DNA of 55,691 nt. Source: Amycolatopsis oliviviridis (lineage in GTDB: Bacteria; Actinomycetota; Actinomycetes; Mycobacteriales; Pseudonocardiaceae). The stretch lies in the NCBI RefSeq assembly GCF_014654365.1, contig NZ_BNAY01000006.1, forward strand, positions 1 to 55,691. The letters run 5' to 3'. A program made the translations under genes and the position numbers. Each line of letters begins with the position of its first letter. Within the stretch, counting starts at the first letter, position 1. Below, one piece after another: positions 1-8,466 of the stretch. The notes beneath the pieces are model-generated. The model did no database searches. It had not been told where the DNA came from and saw only the letters and a program-made list of their open reading frames with translations.

Positions 1-84
1 TGAGGCGACCTGTCCCTGCGGATCTCGAACAACACACAACCCCTGAACAACTCAGGTGTTGCAACCACCGCTAGAACCCAAGGG

Positions 85-97
85 GAAGGGGGCCTTC
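85..97. repeat. Isolated short palindrome, 'GAAGG…CCTTC' family
   Basis: GAAGGGGGCCTTC, followed by ACGCGC, matches the third hairpin of the composite repeats at 8102-8470 and 55312-55691. It lies 15 bp past the stop codon of the first gene and is the only recognisable item in the first 112 bases. Confidence 0.6.
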
Positions 98-112
98 ACG
101 CGCTACAAAGCT

Positions 113-1393
113 TCAGCCTCGCCGCTGAGCGGGCACCTCAGCGCGCGGCACCAGGTACTTCGGCCAGCTCGACAGCTTGTTCATCGCCCATTCCAGCGGG
201 CCGCGCCCGACGAACTTCCGCCACAGCACCGCGGCGGTCAGCGCCACCACCGAGAACTCGACGAAGTGCAGCACGCTGAAGATCGAGTCGCCGTCGCTCT
301 CGTCCCACAGCAGCGCGATCGCCACGAAATGCAGCACGTACGCGCTCAGCACCCGCCCGCCCAGGTCCGAAAGCGGCCGCAGCACTCTCTCGAACTTCGG
401 CATCAGCAGCTGGCAGCCCCCGATCACCGCCGCCGCGATCCCGATCGAGATCAGCAGGTCGAACGGCGTGTACGAGGTCCCCGTCGGCAGCAGCTCCCAG
501 GCCCAGCTGGTGGTCGGCGGCGTGCCGTGGATCCAGGTCTGGTGCAGCCGGAAGAACTCCTGCGGCGTCATCCCCATCTGCGCGGCGGCCGGTTCCAGTG
601 ACCGGTAAACGGCCTGCATGCCACCGAGCGGCCCGGTCGCGATCCAGGACACGAGGTAGCCGCCCACCGCGAGCGCCGAACCGCCGAAGAACAGCCGGCG
701 GCACACGCTGCGCGAAGTCAGGTCCATCCGCCCGATCGCCATCCCCGCGAACACGTACGCCATCAGCGTCAGCGCGGGGAAGGTCCCGGTCAGGACGAGG
801 ACGGTCGCGGCCTTCAGCAGCCCCGTCGACGTGACGTCGTCCGCGGTCAGGTCCGGCGCGAAGAAGAGCAGGTCACGGGGCAGCAGCTGGATCCGGATCA
901 GATGCGAGAGCAGCGGGCCCGCCACGGCGACGACGACCGCCGCGATCGCCAGCGCCTTCGCGCCCGCGCGCAGCCAGGGGATCGCGAAGAGGAAACAGGC
1001 CCCGTAGTAGGCCAGGATCACCATGTAGCCGGTCTCGAGGCTGGTCAGCCACAGCCCCAGCGCCACCAGCAGCGGGGCGCGGGTCGCCAGCTTGAGCGCG
1101 ACGCGCGTCCGGTCGCGCCCCACCTTCGGGCGGCGCCCGCCGGACATCAGCGCGATCGAGACACCGGCCAGCACCGCGAACAGCGCCGCGGAGTGGCCTT
1201 CGAACGGTTTGAACAGCACCCCGACGCCGCCTTTGGCGGGTTCGGGGCCGACATGCACCGCGTACATGCCGAGTACGGCCAGGCCGCGGGCGACGTCGAT
1301 GCCGGTCAGCCGCCCCGCGACCCGTTTGCCTTGTCCGGGAACAGTTCGCACGCCGTCGAGCAGCGCGCGGTCCATCACAGTGACGCCGTCCAC
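113..1393 (-). CDS. DUF418 / HGSNAT-like multi-pass membrane acyltransferase
   Basis: Polytopic membrane protein of 426 residues with about ten hydrophobic segments. The motif GIDVARGLAVLGMYAVH near residue 31 is typical of the heparan-alpha-glucosaminide N-acetyltransferase (DUF1624) N-terminus, and the C-terminal half resembles DUF418. Such proteins are thought to move acyl groups across the membrane onto envelope glycans, but the substrate cannot be read here. The GTG at 1393 has a purine-rich GAGG close by; an in-frame ATG at 1375 is an alternative start. It stands alone and ends beside a short palindrome. Confidence 0.8.
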   Translation of the reverse strand: MDGVTVMDRALLDGVRTVPGQGKRVAGRLTGIDVARGLAVLGMYAVHVGPEPAKGGVGVLFKPFEGHSAALFAVLAGVSIALMSGGRRPKVGRDRTRVALKLATRAPLLVALGLWLTSLETGYMVILAYYGACFLFAIPWLRAGAKALAIAAVVVAVAGPLLSHLIRIQLLPRDLLFFAPDLTADDVTSTGLLKAATVLVLTGTFPALTLMAYVFAGMAIGRMDLTSRSVCRRLFFGGSALAVGGYLVSWIATGPLGGMQAVYRSLEPAAAQMGMTPQEFFRLHQTWIHGTPPTTSWAWELLPTGTSYTPFDLLISIGIAAAVIGGCQLLMPKFERVLRPLSDLGGRVLSAYVLHFVAIALLWDESDGDSIFSVLHFVEFSVVALTAAVLWRKFVGRGPLEWAMNKLSSWPKYLVPRAEVPAQRRG

Positions 1394-1495
1394 CTCATTT
1401 CTCGGCTAGCCCCCTGACCGTCCCCGCCTTAGCGTGACGATCAAATCTGAGAGCGAGCTGAGACGCAGCGGTGACGCCACTGTGACATGCGACTA

Positions 1496-1511
1496 TGACC
1501 CGATCGGGTCA
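1496..1511. repeat. Perfect 16-bp palindrome overlapping a stop codon
   Basis: TGACCCGATCGGGTCA is self-complementary over 16 bp, and its last three bases are the stop codon of the DUF3107 gene on the minus strand. It could mark the end of that transcript or be a protein-binding site. It has no loop and no T-tract, so a simple intrinsic terminator is unlikely. Confidence 0.5.
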
Positions 1512-1739
1512 GCCACCGACGGCGAAACCGACCTTGCGGACGTCCGACGGCGCGATCTCCACGTAGGCGATCCGGTCGGTGGGCACGATGTACTTGCGGC
1601 CCTTTTCGTCGTCGAGGCGGAAGATCCCGTCGCCGGCCCTCAAGGCGTTCGCGACCAGTTCCTCGACCTCGTCGGGCGACTGGCTGCTGGACACCACGAG
1701 CTCTCGCGGCGTGTCCTTGATGCCGATCTTGACCTCCAC
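1509..1739 (-). CDS. DUF3107 family protein (Rv3208A/TB9.4-like)
   Basis: A 76-residue soluble protein starting VEVKIGIKDTPREL and containing GIFRLDDEKGRKYIVP, diagnostic of actinobacterial DUF3107. Function is unknown; the M. tuberculosis homologue is the antigen TB9.4. The GTG start has a clear GGAGG about 6 bp upstream. It lies downstream of the ferritin-like gene on the same strand, with the DEAD-box helicase divergent beyond, an arrangement shared with mycobacteria as I recall it. Confidence 0.88.
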   Translation of the reverse strand: MEVKIGIKDTPRELVVSSSQSPDEVEELVANALRAGDGIFRLDDEKGRKYIVPTDRIAYVEIAPSDVRKVGFAVGG

Positions 1740-1797
1740 GTGGGACCTCCGCTTGAAAGTTCGAAATTCACTGGTCCGCCAAGGCTAGCCGAAGGCC

Positions 1798-2475
1798 TCA
1801 GCCGAGCCCCAGCACCTGCATGCGCTTGGTGTGCCCCTGCTGCAACCGGCGGAACAGCGCGGCGATTCCCGAAAGGTCGCCCGAACCTTCGACGATCAGC
1901 TCGGCGAGCCCGTCCCGCTCGGCGACGACGTACTGGGCCTGCGTCAGCGCCTCGCCCAGCAGGCGGCGTCCCCACAGCGCGAGCTTGTCCCGCGCCTTCG
2001 GGTCGGCCTCGATCCCGGCCGCGACCTCACGCTCGGCGAACGCCGAATGCCCCGTGTCGGCGAGCACGGTGAGCACCAGATCCTTGGTCTCGGGGTCGAG
2101 CCAGCTGGCCATCTCGCGGTAGAGGTCCGCCGCGAGCCCGTCGCCGACGTAGGCCTTCACCAGCGACTCGAGCCAGGAGCGCGGCGCCGTGGAGGCGTGC
2201 CAGGCGTCGATGTGCCCGACGAACGGCCGCATCGCGTCCTCGATCGCGACGCCGTGCCCCGCGAGGTGCTTGGCGAGCAGGTCGTAGTGCCCGATCTCGG
2301 CGGCCGCCATGGACGCCAGCGCGGCCCGTCCGGCCAGCGTCGGCGCGGTGCGCGCGTCCTCGGCCATGCGATCGAATGCGGACAATTCCCCATAGGCGAG
2401 TACGCCGAGCAAATCGACTACGCCTTCACTGATCTGCTTTGCCTCCGTCACGGCGGAAAGAGTATCGCCGAACAC
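1798..2475 (-). CDS. Ferritin-like fold protein (MiaE-like hydroxylase family)
   Basis: A 225-residue, largely helical protein. E30, then E60-x-x-H63 (AEIGHYDLL), form the first half of a carboxylate-bridged di-iron site like that in ferritin-like and tRNA hydroxylase (MiaE) proteins. The second metal-binding helix pair is less clear, around GHSAFAEREV. Homologues in the same position beside DUF3107 and a DEAD-box helicase occur in mycobacteria (Rv3210c). Substrate is unknown. The GTG at 2475 is reported as start; an in-frame GTG nine codons later (VTEAKQ) is possible. Confidence 0.8.
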   Translation of the reverse strand: MFGDTLSAVTEAKQISEGVVDLLGVLAYGELSAFDRMAEDARTAPTLAGRAALASMAAAEIGHYDLLAKHLAGHGVAIEDAMRPFVGHIDAWHASTAPRSWLESLVKAYVGDGLAADLYREMASWLDPETKDLVLTVLADTGHSAFAEREVAAGIEADPKARDKLALWGRRLLGEALTQAQYVVAERDGLAELIVEGSGDLSGIAALFRRLQQGHTKRMQVLGLG

Positions 2476-2784
2476 ACCTTCGGGGCGGTGAAGAGACCGA
2501 TCCCACCCTGCCCGGCGCGGCGGGGACTTTCCTAAAACCGCAGACCAGGTACACTGACGGCCGGATACGACGGATCTTCCGTCCCGGATCGGGGTGCTGC
2601 TGCGGCTGAAGGACAGCCGGTGCGGCCCCGGTCAGCACAAGAATGATGTGCGTGCACGCCATCCTGCGGCATTCCCACGAAGGGCCGCTTCAGCGCCAGT
2701 AGCGCGGAGCCGAGCGAATTTTCGTGGTCGAGTGTCGATCGGTGACCAGGGCAGTGCGCGCTGGTCACGAGAGAGGCGAGCACC
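2476..2784. other. 309-bp divergent intergenic region upstream of the helicase
   Basis: Separates the minus-strand ferritin-like gene from the plus-strand helicase. TACACT near 2550 could be a -10 element, which would give the helicase mRNA a leader of more than 200 nt, as is common for RNA helicases. No clear hairpin, operator or small gene was seen. Confidence 0.3.
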
Positions 2785-4503
2785 CTGACCACGAACGAAA
2801 CCACAACCGAACAGAACACCACCACCGGCGTCCCGGCCGCCGTCGCGCTGGAGCACAGCGAGACAGGCCCGGCCGCGCTGGACACGTCGCACCCGCTGCA
2901 GGCGGGCGCGCCGGTGGAACCCGAATCCCCCACCTTCGCCTCCTTCGGCGTCAAGCCGGAGATCGTGAAGGCCCTCGGCGAGGCCGGCATCGAGCGGACC
3001 TTCGCCATCCAGGCGCTGACGCTGCCGCTGGCCATGGCGGGCGACGACCTGATCGGCCAGGCCCGCACCGGCATGGGCAAGACGCTGGGCTTCGGCGTCC
3101 CGCTGCTGCACCGCGTCGAGGTCCCCGGCGACGGCACCCCGCAGGTGCTGGTCGTCGTGCCGACCCGTGAGCTGTGCATCCAGGTCGCGAACGACCTCAA
3201 GGGCGCGGGCAAACACCTCGGCATCCGCACGCTGGCCATCTACGGCGGCCGCCCGTACGAGCCGCAGATCGAAGCGCTCCGCAAGGGCGTCGACGTCGTC
3301 ATCGGCACCCCGGGCCGCCTGCTGGACCTGGCCGAGCAGCAGCACCTGGTGCTCGGCAAGATCCGCGGCCTGGTGCTGGACGAGGCCGACGAGATGCTCG
3401 ACCTGGGCTTCCTGCCCGACATCGAGCGCATCCTGCGGATGGTCCCGGACGCGCGGCAGACGATGCTGTTCTCGGCGACCATGCCGGGGCCGATCATCAC
3501 GCTGGCCCGCACGTTCCTGAACCAGCCGACGCACATCCGCGCCGAGGAGAACGACGCCGGCGCCATCCACGAGCGCACCACCCAGTTCGTCTACCGGGCG
3601 CACTCGATGGACAAGCCCGAGCTGATCGCCCGCGCGCTGCAGGCCGAGGGCCGCGGCCTGACGATGATCTTCACCCGCACCAAGCGCACCGCACAGAAGG
3701 TCGCCGACGACCTCGTCGAGCGGGGCTTCGCGGCCGCCGCCGTGCACGGTGACCTGGGCCAGGGCGCCCGCGAGCAGGCACTGCGCGCGTTCCGCTCCGG
3801 CAAGGTCGACGTGCTGGTCGCCACCGACGTCGCCGCCCGCGGCATCGACATCGACGACGTCACGCACGTGATCAACTACCAGACGCCGGAGGACGAGAAG
3901 ACCTACGTCCACCGCATCGGCCGCACCGGCCGCGCGGGGCGCACCGGTGTCGCGATCACCCTCGTCGACTGGGACGAGGAGCCGCGCTGGAAGCTGATCT
4001 CCGACACCCTGGGCCTCGACAAGCCGGAGCCCGTCGAGACGTACTCCTCGTCGAAGCACCTGTTCAGCGACCTGAGCATCCCCGAGGGCACCACCGGGCG
4101 CCTCCCGCTGTCGAAGCGGACCCGCGCCGGTCTTTCGGCCGAGGCCGAGGAGGACCTGGGCGGTAAGCGCCGGGGCCGCGGCCAGGGCCCGAAGGACGAA
4201 GAGGCTCCCCGCAAGCGCAACCGCGCGCCGCGCAAGCGGACCCGCGGCGGCGCCAACGCGGCCGCCAAGATCGAGGCGGCCGACGCCGCGGCCGCCGCTT
4301 CGGCGGAAGGCACCGAGACCGAGGGTGCTTCGGAGGGCCGTACGCGGACCCGTCGCCGCAGCCGTGGTGGCGCGAAGCCGAGCCCGGAGGTCAGCGGTCC
4401 GGCGGTCGAGAAGGAGGCAGGCGACAGCGCCGAGCGTCCGGCTCGCCGACGCCGCCGTCGCCGTCCGTCGGCGACTTCTGATACACCTGCGTCGGCAGAC
4501 TGA
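2785..4503 (+). CDS. DEAD-box ATP-dependent RNA helicase
   Basis: Complete DEAD-box core: AIQALTLP (Q motif), ARTGMGKT (Walker A), PTRELCIQV, TPGRLLDL, LDEADEMLDLGF (Walker B), SAT, ATDVAARGIDID and HRIGRTGRAG. An Arg/Lys-rich low-complexity tail of about 130 residues follows and probably binds RNA. It unwinds RNA duplexes in ribosome assembly or mRNA decay. The first clear GTG is at 2914, with a weak ribosome site. The frame is open upstream to a CTG at 2785 preceded by GAGAGAGG, giving LTTNETTTEQ, which looks like a real N-terminus; I report that start. Corresponds to Rv3211 (rhlE) by position. Confidence 0.9.
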   Translation: MTTNETTTEQNTTTGVPAAVALEHSETGPAALDTSHPLQAGAPVEPESPTFASFGVKPEIVKALGEAGIERTFAIQALTLPLAMAGDDLIGQARTGMGKTLGFGVPLLHRVEVPGDGTPQVLVVVPTRELCIQVANDLKGAGKHLGIRTLAIYGGRPYEPQIEALRKGVDVVIGTPGRLLDLAEQQHLVLGKIRGLVLDEADEMLDLGFLPDIERILRMVPDARQTMLFSATMPGPIITLARTFLNQPTHIRAEENDAGAIHERTTQFVYRAHSMDKPELIARALQAEGRGLTMIFTRTKRTAQKVADDLVERGFAAAAVHGDLGQGAREQALRAFRSGKVDVLVATDVAARGIDIDDVTHVINYQTPEDEKTYVHRIGRTGRAGRTGVAITLVDWDEEPRWKLISDTLGLDKPEPVETYSSSKHLFSDLSIPEGTTGRLPLSKRTRAGLSAEAEEDLGGKRRGRGQGPKDEEAPRKRNRAPRKRTRGGANAAAKIEAADAAAAASAEGTETEGASEGRTRTRRRSRGGAKPSPEVSGPAVEKEAGDSAERPARRRRRRRPSATSDTPASAD

Positions 4504-4536
4504 GCTTTCATCCGCGGACGTGGGGGTCAAGGGCAC

Positions 4537-5931
4537 GTGAGCGAACGCTGGGACGCCGCGCCGGACGAGGATCCGGCGCGGCCCGTGCCCGCCGAACCCG
4601 AGCAGACGTCGAACGGCGTCGAGCCGGACACGACGGCCTCGATCGGCACGGAAGACGTGCTGGACGCCGATCCCGCGCCGGTGGCGGACACCAAGCCGCC
4701 GCTGGCCGGGAAACGCGCCCGGCGCTCGCCGTGGAACCGCACACGGGATCGCGTGATCGCCGCGGCGATCGTGGCCCTCGTCGCGGTCACGGGCGTCGTC
4801 ATCGGTGTGAACAGCGACAGCGCGGCGACGGTCACGCAGGTCGCCGCCACCCTGCCGCCCGCGCTCCCGCCCGCACCGGCGCAGGTCCCCGGCTCGCTGA
4901 CCGAACTGTGGCAGGCGCCGAGTTCGTCGACGCCCGTCCCGATCGGCGAGGCCAACAGCGTCGTCACCGCCGAGCAGGGCGAGGTCCTCGGCCGCGACCC
5001 GAACACCGGCGACGTCCGCTGGCGCTATTCCCGCGATCTCGAGCTGTGCACCGTCGCGCTCGCCGGGGTCAAGGTGGACGCGGTGTACCGCAAGGACACC
5101 GGCTGCAGCGAGGTCACCCAGCTCGACGCGGGGACCGGGCGCCGCACCGCGCAGCGCAACGGCGACGCCGAACTCGGCACCCGGCTGGTCGTCGACGGCT
5201 CGCACGTCACCACGACCGGCAAGAAGCTGCTCAACACCTGGCGCGACGACCTGGTCAAGAGCATGGAGTACGGCCAGGTCCCGGCCATCGTGAACGCGAA
5301 CAAGCAGCCGAGGACGGGCTGCACCTACGGCACGGTGGCCGCCGCGGCGGGGAAGATCGGCGTGATCGAACGCTGCCCCGGCGATCCGGCCGACCGGTTC
5401 ACCGTCTACCGCGCGACCAACGACGAAGCCGACGACCCGAAGGTCGACTACAGCACCGTCCTCGCCGGGAAGAACGCGAAAGTCGTCGCGATGTCCGGCG
5501 ATCTCGCGCTGATCGTGCTGCCCGAACAGAAACTGCTGGTCATCTACGGCGGCGACGGCACGCAGAAGTCGGCGTACCCGCTCGACGTGCCCGCCGCGGA
5601 CCTCGCGCAGGATCCGGAAGGCGGCATCATGACGACTTCGTGGACCGCGCAGGGCGTCTACTGGTTCACCGGCTCGAAGACCATGGCGTTCTCGCGGGAC
5701 GACCTCACTCCGCGCTGGACGCTGAACAGCTCCGCCGGTCCTGGTGTGACCTTCGGGGAACAGCTGGTCGTGCCGATCCAGGGCGGGCTCGCCGTGCTCG
5801 ACGAGCAGTCCGGCACCACGATCCGCACCGTCGGCATCGACCGTCGCGGTTACCGCGGCCCGGTGCAGCTCTCGTCGGTCGGGCCGGTGCTGCTGGAGCA
5901 GCGCGGTCCCACCCTGGTCGCCCTCAAGTGA
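4537..5931 (+). CDS. Membrane-anchored PQQ-like beta-propeller protein (Rv3212-like)
   Basis: A 464-residue protein: acidic, Pro-rich cytoplasmic N-terminus, one transmembrane helix at about residues 72-91, then an extracytoplasmic domain with recurring Gly-x-x-x-Trp blades such as GDVRWRYSRDLE, resembling PQQ/BamB-like propellers. It follows the helicase by 33 bp on the same strand and is probably co-transcribed. Mycobacterial homologues sit in the same place. Function is unknown; the propeller suggests protein-protein scaffolding at the membrane. Confidence 0.75.
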   Translation: MSERWDAAPDEDPARPVPAEPEQTSNGVEPDTTASIGTEDVLDADPAPVADTKPPLAGKRARRSPWNRTRDRVIAAAIVALVAVTGVVIGVNSDSAATVTQVAATLPPALPPAPAQVPGSLTELWQAPSSSTPVPIGEANSVVTAEQGEVLGRDPNTGDVRWRYSRDLELCTVALAGVKVDAVYRKDTGCSEVTQLDAGTGRRTAQRNGDAELGTRLVVDGSHVTTTGKKLLNTWRDDLVKSMEYGQVPAIVNANKQPRTGCTYGTVAAAAGKIGVIERCPGDPADRFTVYRATNDEADDPKVDYSTVLAGKNAKVVAMSGDLALIVLPEQKLLVIYGGDGTQKSAYPLDVPAADLAQDPEGGIMTTSWTAQGVYWFTGSKTMAFSRDDLTPRWTLNSSAGPGVTFGEQLVVPIQGGLAVLDEQSGTTIRTVGIDRRGYRGPVQLSSVGPVLLEQRGPTLVALK

Positions 5932-5937
5932 CCGGCA

Positions 5938-5966
5938 GGCGATAGCAAAGGTCCCTTGCTATCGCC
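5938..5966. repeat. Module A palindrome, copy 1 (between convergent genes)
   Basis: Near-perfect palindrome with arms GGCGATAGCAA…TTGCTATCGCC, one A-C mismatch and a single central T. It fills most of the 40 bp between the convergent genes ending at 5931 and 5972. With no T-tract it would act, if at all, as a bidirectional RNA hairpin. Six other copies are listed below. Confidence 0.9.
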
Positions 5967-5971
5967 GGACG

Positions 5972-6619
5972 TCAGCGCGTCGTCGAGGTCGAGGTCTTCG
6001 TGCTGCGAAGGCGGCCGATTTCCTTCCAGCACCAGTTGCCGCCCTCGCTGGCGAGGGTGCCGGAGGCGGTGCGGGATCGTCCTTCGACGCTCACCGTGAC
6101 GCCCACCGTGTACTCGGTCTCGGAGACCTTCGTGATCTCGCCGAGCGTGGCGCTCGATACCTCGCCGACCTGCTCGATGGCCTGCGTGACGTCCTTCTCC
6201 GCAGTGCTGCATTTGAGCGCCGTCAACGCGGTCCGGTCGTGGGCGTTGATGCCGTCGACGATCGCCTGCGCGGTCGCTTCGGGGCCGGACGCCTTGTCGG
6301 CCTTGTCGTCACCGAGGAAGAAGCCAGGAGCGGCGAACCCGGTGATGGCCAGCGTCACCAGCACCACGACAGCGGCGGCGATGCCCACCAGCAGACCGGT
6401 GTTGCTCTTCTTCGGCGGCGCGGGCGGCCCGCCGAAACCCTGTCCGTACTGCTGGTACTGACCGGGGTACTGCTGGCCATAGCCGGGATACTGCTGCTGA
6501 GGCTGCTGGGAGTACGCGCCGCTCTGGTCGTAACCGGCCTGCGGGTACTGCTGCTGCTCCGGGTGTTGCTGCCCGCCTTGGCCGTACTGGGGCTGTTCTG
6601 GCTGGGGTGGGTAAGTCAT
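5972..6619 (-). CDS. Gln/Pro/Tyr-rich membrane protein with DUF4878-like domain
   Basis: A 215-residue protein. Residues 1-70 are a disordered Gln/Pro/Tyr/Gly-rich segment with repeated QQYPG-like units; residues 76-97 form one membrane helix; the rest is extracytoplasmic and resembles the small DUF4878/NTF2-like fold (AIVDGINAHDRTALTALKCS). It is a typical actinobacterial surface protein of unknown role. Its gene ends beside the Module A hairpin. Confidence 0.65.
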   Translation of the reverse strand: MTYPPQPEQPQYGQGGQQHPEQQQYPQAGYDQSGAYSQQPQQQYPGYGQQYPGQYQQYGQGFGGPPAPPKKSNTGLLVGIAAAVVVLVTLAITGFAAPGFFLGDDKADKASGPEATAQAIVDGINAHDRTALTALKCSTAEKDVTQAIEQVGEVSSATLGEITKVSETEYTVGVTVSVEGRSRTASGTLASEGGNWCWKEIGRLRSTKTSTSTTR

Positions 6620-6730
6620 CAGCGGCGCCTTTCGTCCTCGCTGTGCGGCGACGTGCTTGAGACGCGCCCAGTGAGTTCAAAGTTTCGCCGGACCGGGGCC
6701 CTTTTCCGGTCGTTTGGCAGTTTGCTGCCG

Positions 6731-7075
6731 TCAGTTCCACCAGAAAAGGCTCAGAGCCGCTGTCACGCTCGCGACGACCAGAACTCCCGCGTAGCCCGCG
6801 ACGCGGCCGTTGCGGGTATCGGCGACCCGCTGGGCCAGCAAGGCGACCACCGCCGCGATCGGATGCCCGATCAGCATCAGCGGCCCGGGCCCGGGGGCAT
6901 CGGTGAACAGGCAGATCCCGGCGATCGCGAGGACGATCACCGCGAGCACGACCATCCCGGCCGCGAGCGAACCGGTCAGCCCGCGCCAGAACCGGCCACG
7001 TTCGGGCGCCACGGGCTCACCCGGCTCCGCGGGTGGCGGCGTGGTCGCGAGTTCTTCGGTGTCCGGTGACGACAC
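6731..7075 (-). CDS. Small hypothetical membrane protein
   Basis: A 114-residue protein with a charged Pro/Glu-rich N-terminus (about 30 residues) followed by three predicted membrane helices. I do not recognise the family. It lies 34 bp downstream of the RecB-like nuclease gene on the same strand and may share its transcript. Confidence 0.65.
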   Translation of the reverse strand: MSSPDTEELATTPPPAEPGEPVAPERGRFWRGLTGSLAAGMVVLAVIVLAIAGICLFTDAPGPGPLMLIGHPIAAVVALLAQRVADTRNGRVAGYAGVLVVASVTAALSLFWWN

Positions 7076-7109
7076 GTCCTCGCCTGTCCAATCGTCGGGT
7101 CTCGGGAAT

Positions 7110-7970
7110 CTAGGGCGCCAGCAACTCCCACGGCTGAGCCGCGGGCCCGGCCTCCTGGCCCGCCGCGCAACTGGGCCGGAAGTCGCACCACGAGCATCGG
7201 CGGCCCGGGCGCGCGGGGAACAACACGTCCTCGTCGCCGCCGGCGTTCAGGGTATCCGTTGCCAGGCGCAGGTCCCCGGCGGTCTCGTCGGCTCGTTGGA
7301 GATGCCGTTTGAGGCTCTGTTCGGTGTGCTCGGCGGCCGCGACGGTGCCGGTGGGCACGTGGTGCAGCTCGACCTGGTAGCACGGTGTCCGGAGCGTCCT
7401 GGCGGCCGCGACCGCGTACAGCGCCAAGGCCTGCGAGGAGCGCGCCTCGTACTCGTCCGGCTCGCGACGGCCGGTCTTGTAGTCGATGATCACCAGTTCC
7501 CGGCCGCGCTGGTCGATACGGTCGGCGCGGCCCTCGATGATGAGGCTGGGCCCGCTGCCCGGTTCGAGCGTGACGGGCGCCGAAACCCAGCGCTCCAGCC
7601 CGACCGGATCGATACTGACGTCGTTGTGCTCGACGTACTCCGCGACCCACCCTTTCGCCCGGGCGCGGTACCGGGCCGCCTGATCGGCGTCCTCGAACCC
7701 GGCGTCCTTCCAGTGCTCGGCGACGAGCGCCATCGCCCGCTGCGGCACGCGCTTGATGACCGGCAGGTCGAACAGCGCCCGCAAAGCGTTGTGCACCACC
7801 GCACCCAGCGTGCTGTGCGCCCAGGCGCCGGTGCGTGTCGGGGACGGGCGGTCCAGGTACGACATGCGGTAGCGGCGCGGGCAATCTTCGAACGTCGCGA
7901 GGCGCGCGGGCGAGACCTTCGTCAGCTTGCGCGGCGCTTCGACGCCGAAGTCGAAACCAATCTGCTCCAT
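7110..7970 (-). CDS. RecB-family PD-(D/E)XK nuclease with AddB-type Fe-S cluster
   Basis: A 286-residue single-domain nuclease. IIEGRADRID and, further on, IIDYKTG supply the D/E and D-x-K catalytic motifs. C30 (FEDCPRRY) together with C259, C262 and C268 near the C-terminus reproduce the split cysteine pattern that binds a 4Fe-4S cluster in AddB, Cas4 and related nucleases. No helicase domain is present. Probably acts in DNA repair; actinobacteria commonly carry such a stand-alone RecB-like exonuclease. Confidence 0.88.
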   Translation of the reverse strand: MEQIGFDFGVEAPRKLTKVSPARLATFEDCPRRYRMSYLDRPSPTRTGAWAHSTLGAVVHNALRALFDLPVIKRVPQRAMALVAEHWKDAGFEDADQAARYRARAKGWVAEYVEHNDVSIDPVGLERWVSAPVTLEPGSGPSLIIEGRADRIDQRGRELVIIDYKTGRREPDEYEARSSQALALYAVAAARTLRTPCYQVELHHVPTGTVAAAEHTEQSLKRHLQRADETAGDLRLATDTLNAGGDEDVLFPARPGRRCSWCDFRPSCAAGQEAGPAAQPWELLAP

Positions 7971-8034
7971 CGGATCACCCCGTCCGCAACGCTACGCACC
8001 CCCACCGACACTTTTCGAGGGGATCCCCGCCTAC

Positions 8035-8057
8035 GAGAGCAAGGGACCTTTGCTATC
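8035..8057. repeat. Module A palindrome, copy 2
   Basis: Arms GAGAGCAA…TTGCTATC around a GGGACC centre; one base of the left arm differs from the consensus. It lies 65 bp upstream of the nuclease start, in the gap before the composite repeat. Confidence 0.85.
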
Positions 8058-8288
8058 GCCCGCGTCTGGGCGCCGGTGGTTCGGTACATGAAGGCCCCCT
8101 TGCTTGCGCCTGGCTCCGTGAAGGACCCCTTCATGTACTTGGGCCTGGCGTGAAGGGCGAGTTTCCTCGGCTGAGCCGCGTGAAGGGGGCCTTCACGCGC
8201 ACCCGCCGTGACGTGTGGGGTTGCTGGGGGTTTTGGGGTTCCTGGGGTGAGGTGGCGGTCCGTGAAGGACTCCTTGAGGGACCCAGGG

Positions 8289-8341
8289 TCCGTGAAGGCC
8301 TCCTTCGCTACCTTCAGGGTAGGCAAGGAGGCCTTCACGGA
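8289..8341. repeat. Composite sub-element: 53-bp hairpin
   Basis: Arms begin TCCGTGAAGGCCTCCTT and end in the complementary AAGGAGGCCTTCACGGA, with an inner CTACC…GGTAG pair. A second copy is at 55452-55504. Base changes between the two copies fall mostly in the loop. Confidence 0.9.
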
Positions 8342-8354
8342 CAGCCCGCGCAAT

Positions 8355-8397
8355 GAACGGTCCTTTCCTTGCAGAATTTGCAAGGAAAGAGCCGTTC
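8355..8397. repeat. Composite sub-element: 43-bp hairpin
   Basis: Arms GAACGG(T)CCTTTCCTTGCA…TTGCAAGGAAAG(A)GCCGTTC around an A/T-rich centre. A second copy is at 55396-55438. The stem exceeds 18 bp. Confidence 0.9.
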
Positions 8398-8443
8398 CTG
8401 GCATCGGCGAGGAACGGCGCCAGGGAGACGGCAGGAGCCCGAG

Positions 8444-8466
8444 AGAAGCAGGGGACCCTTGCTATC
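8444..8466. repeat. Module A palindrome, copy 3 (degenerate, end of composite)
   Basis: AGAAGCAG…CTTGCTATC: the right arm is intact and the left arm is eroded. It stands at the composite's edge, as Module A does in the right-hand copy, and ends 14 bp before the marC stop codon. Confidence 0.75.

Noticed and set aside
2632..5205. Very long minus-strand open frame (857 codons) opposite the helicase
   Set aside because: The plus strand codes for a clear helicase and a beta-propeller protein; the antisense frame is an artefact of high GC and has low-complexity Arg/Ala composition.
5938..5966. Ordinary Rho-independent terminator
   Set aside because: The stem fits, but there is no T-tract, the same sequence occurs inside coding regions and copies are too alike for independent terminators. 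A role in transcript ending is still possible.
7922..8404. Minus-strand frame of 160 codons over the left composite
   Set aside because: Product is made of KGSFT/KEAFT repeats translated from hairpins; overlaps the nuclease start.
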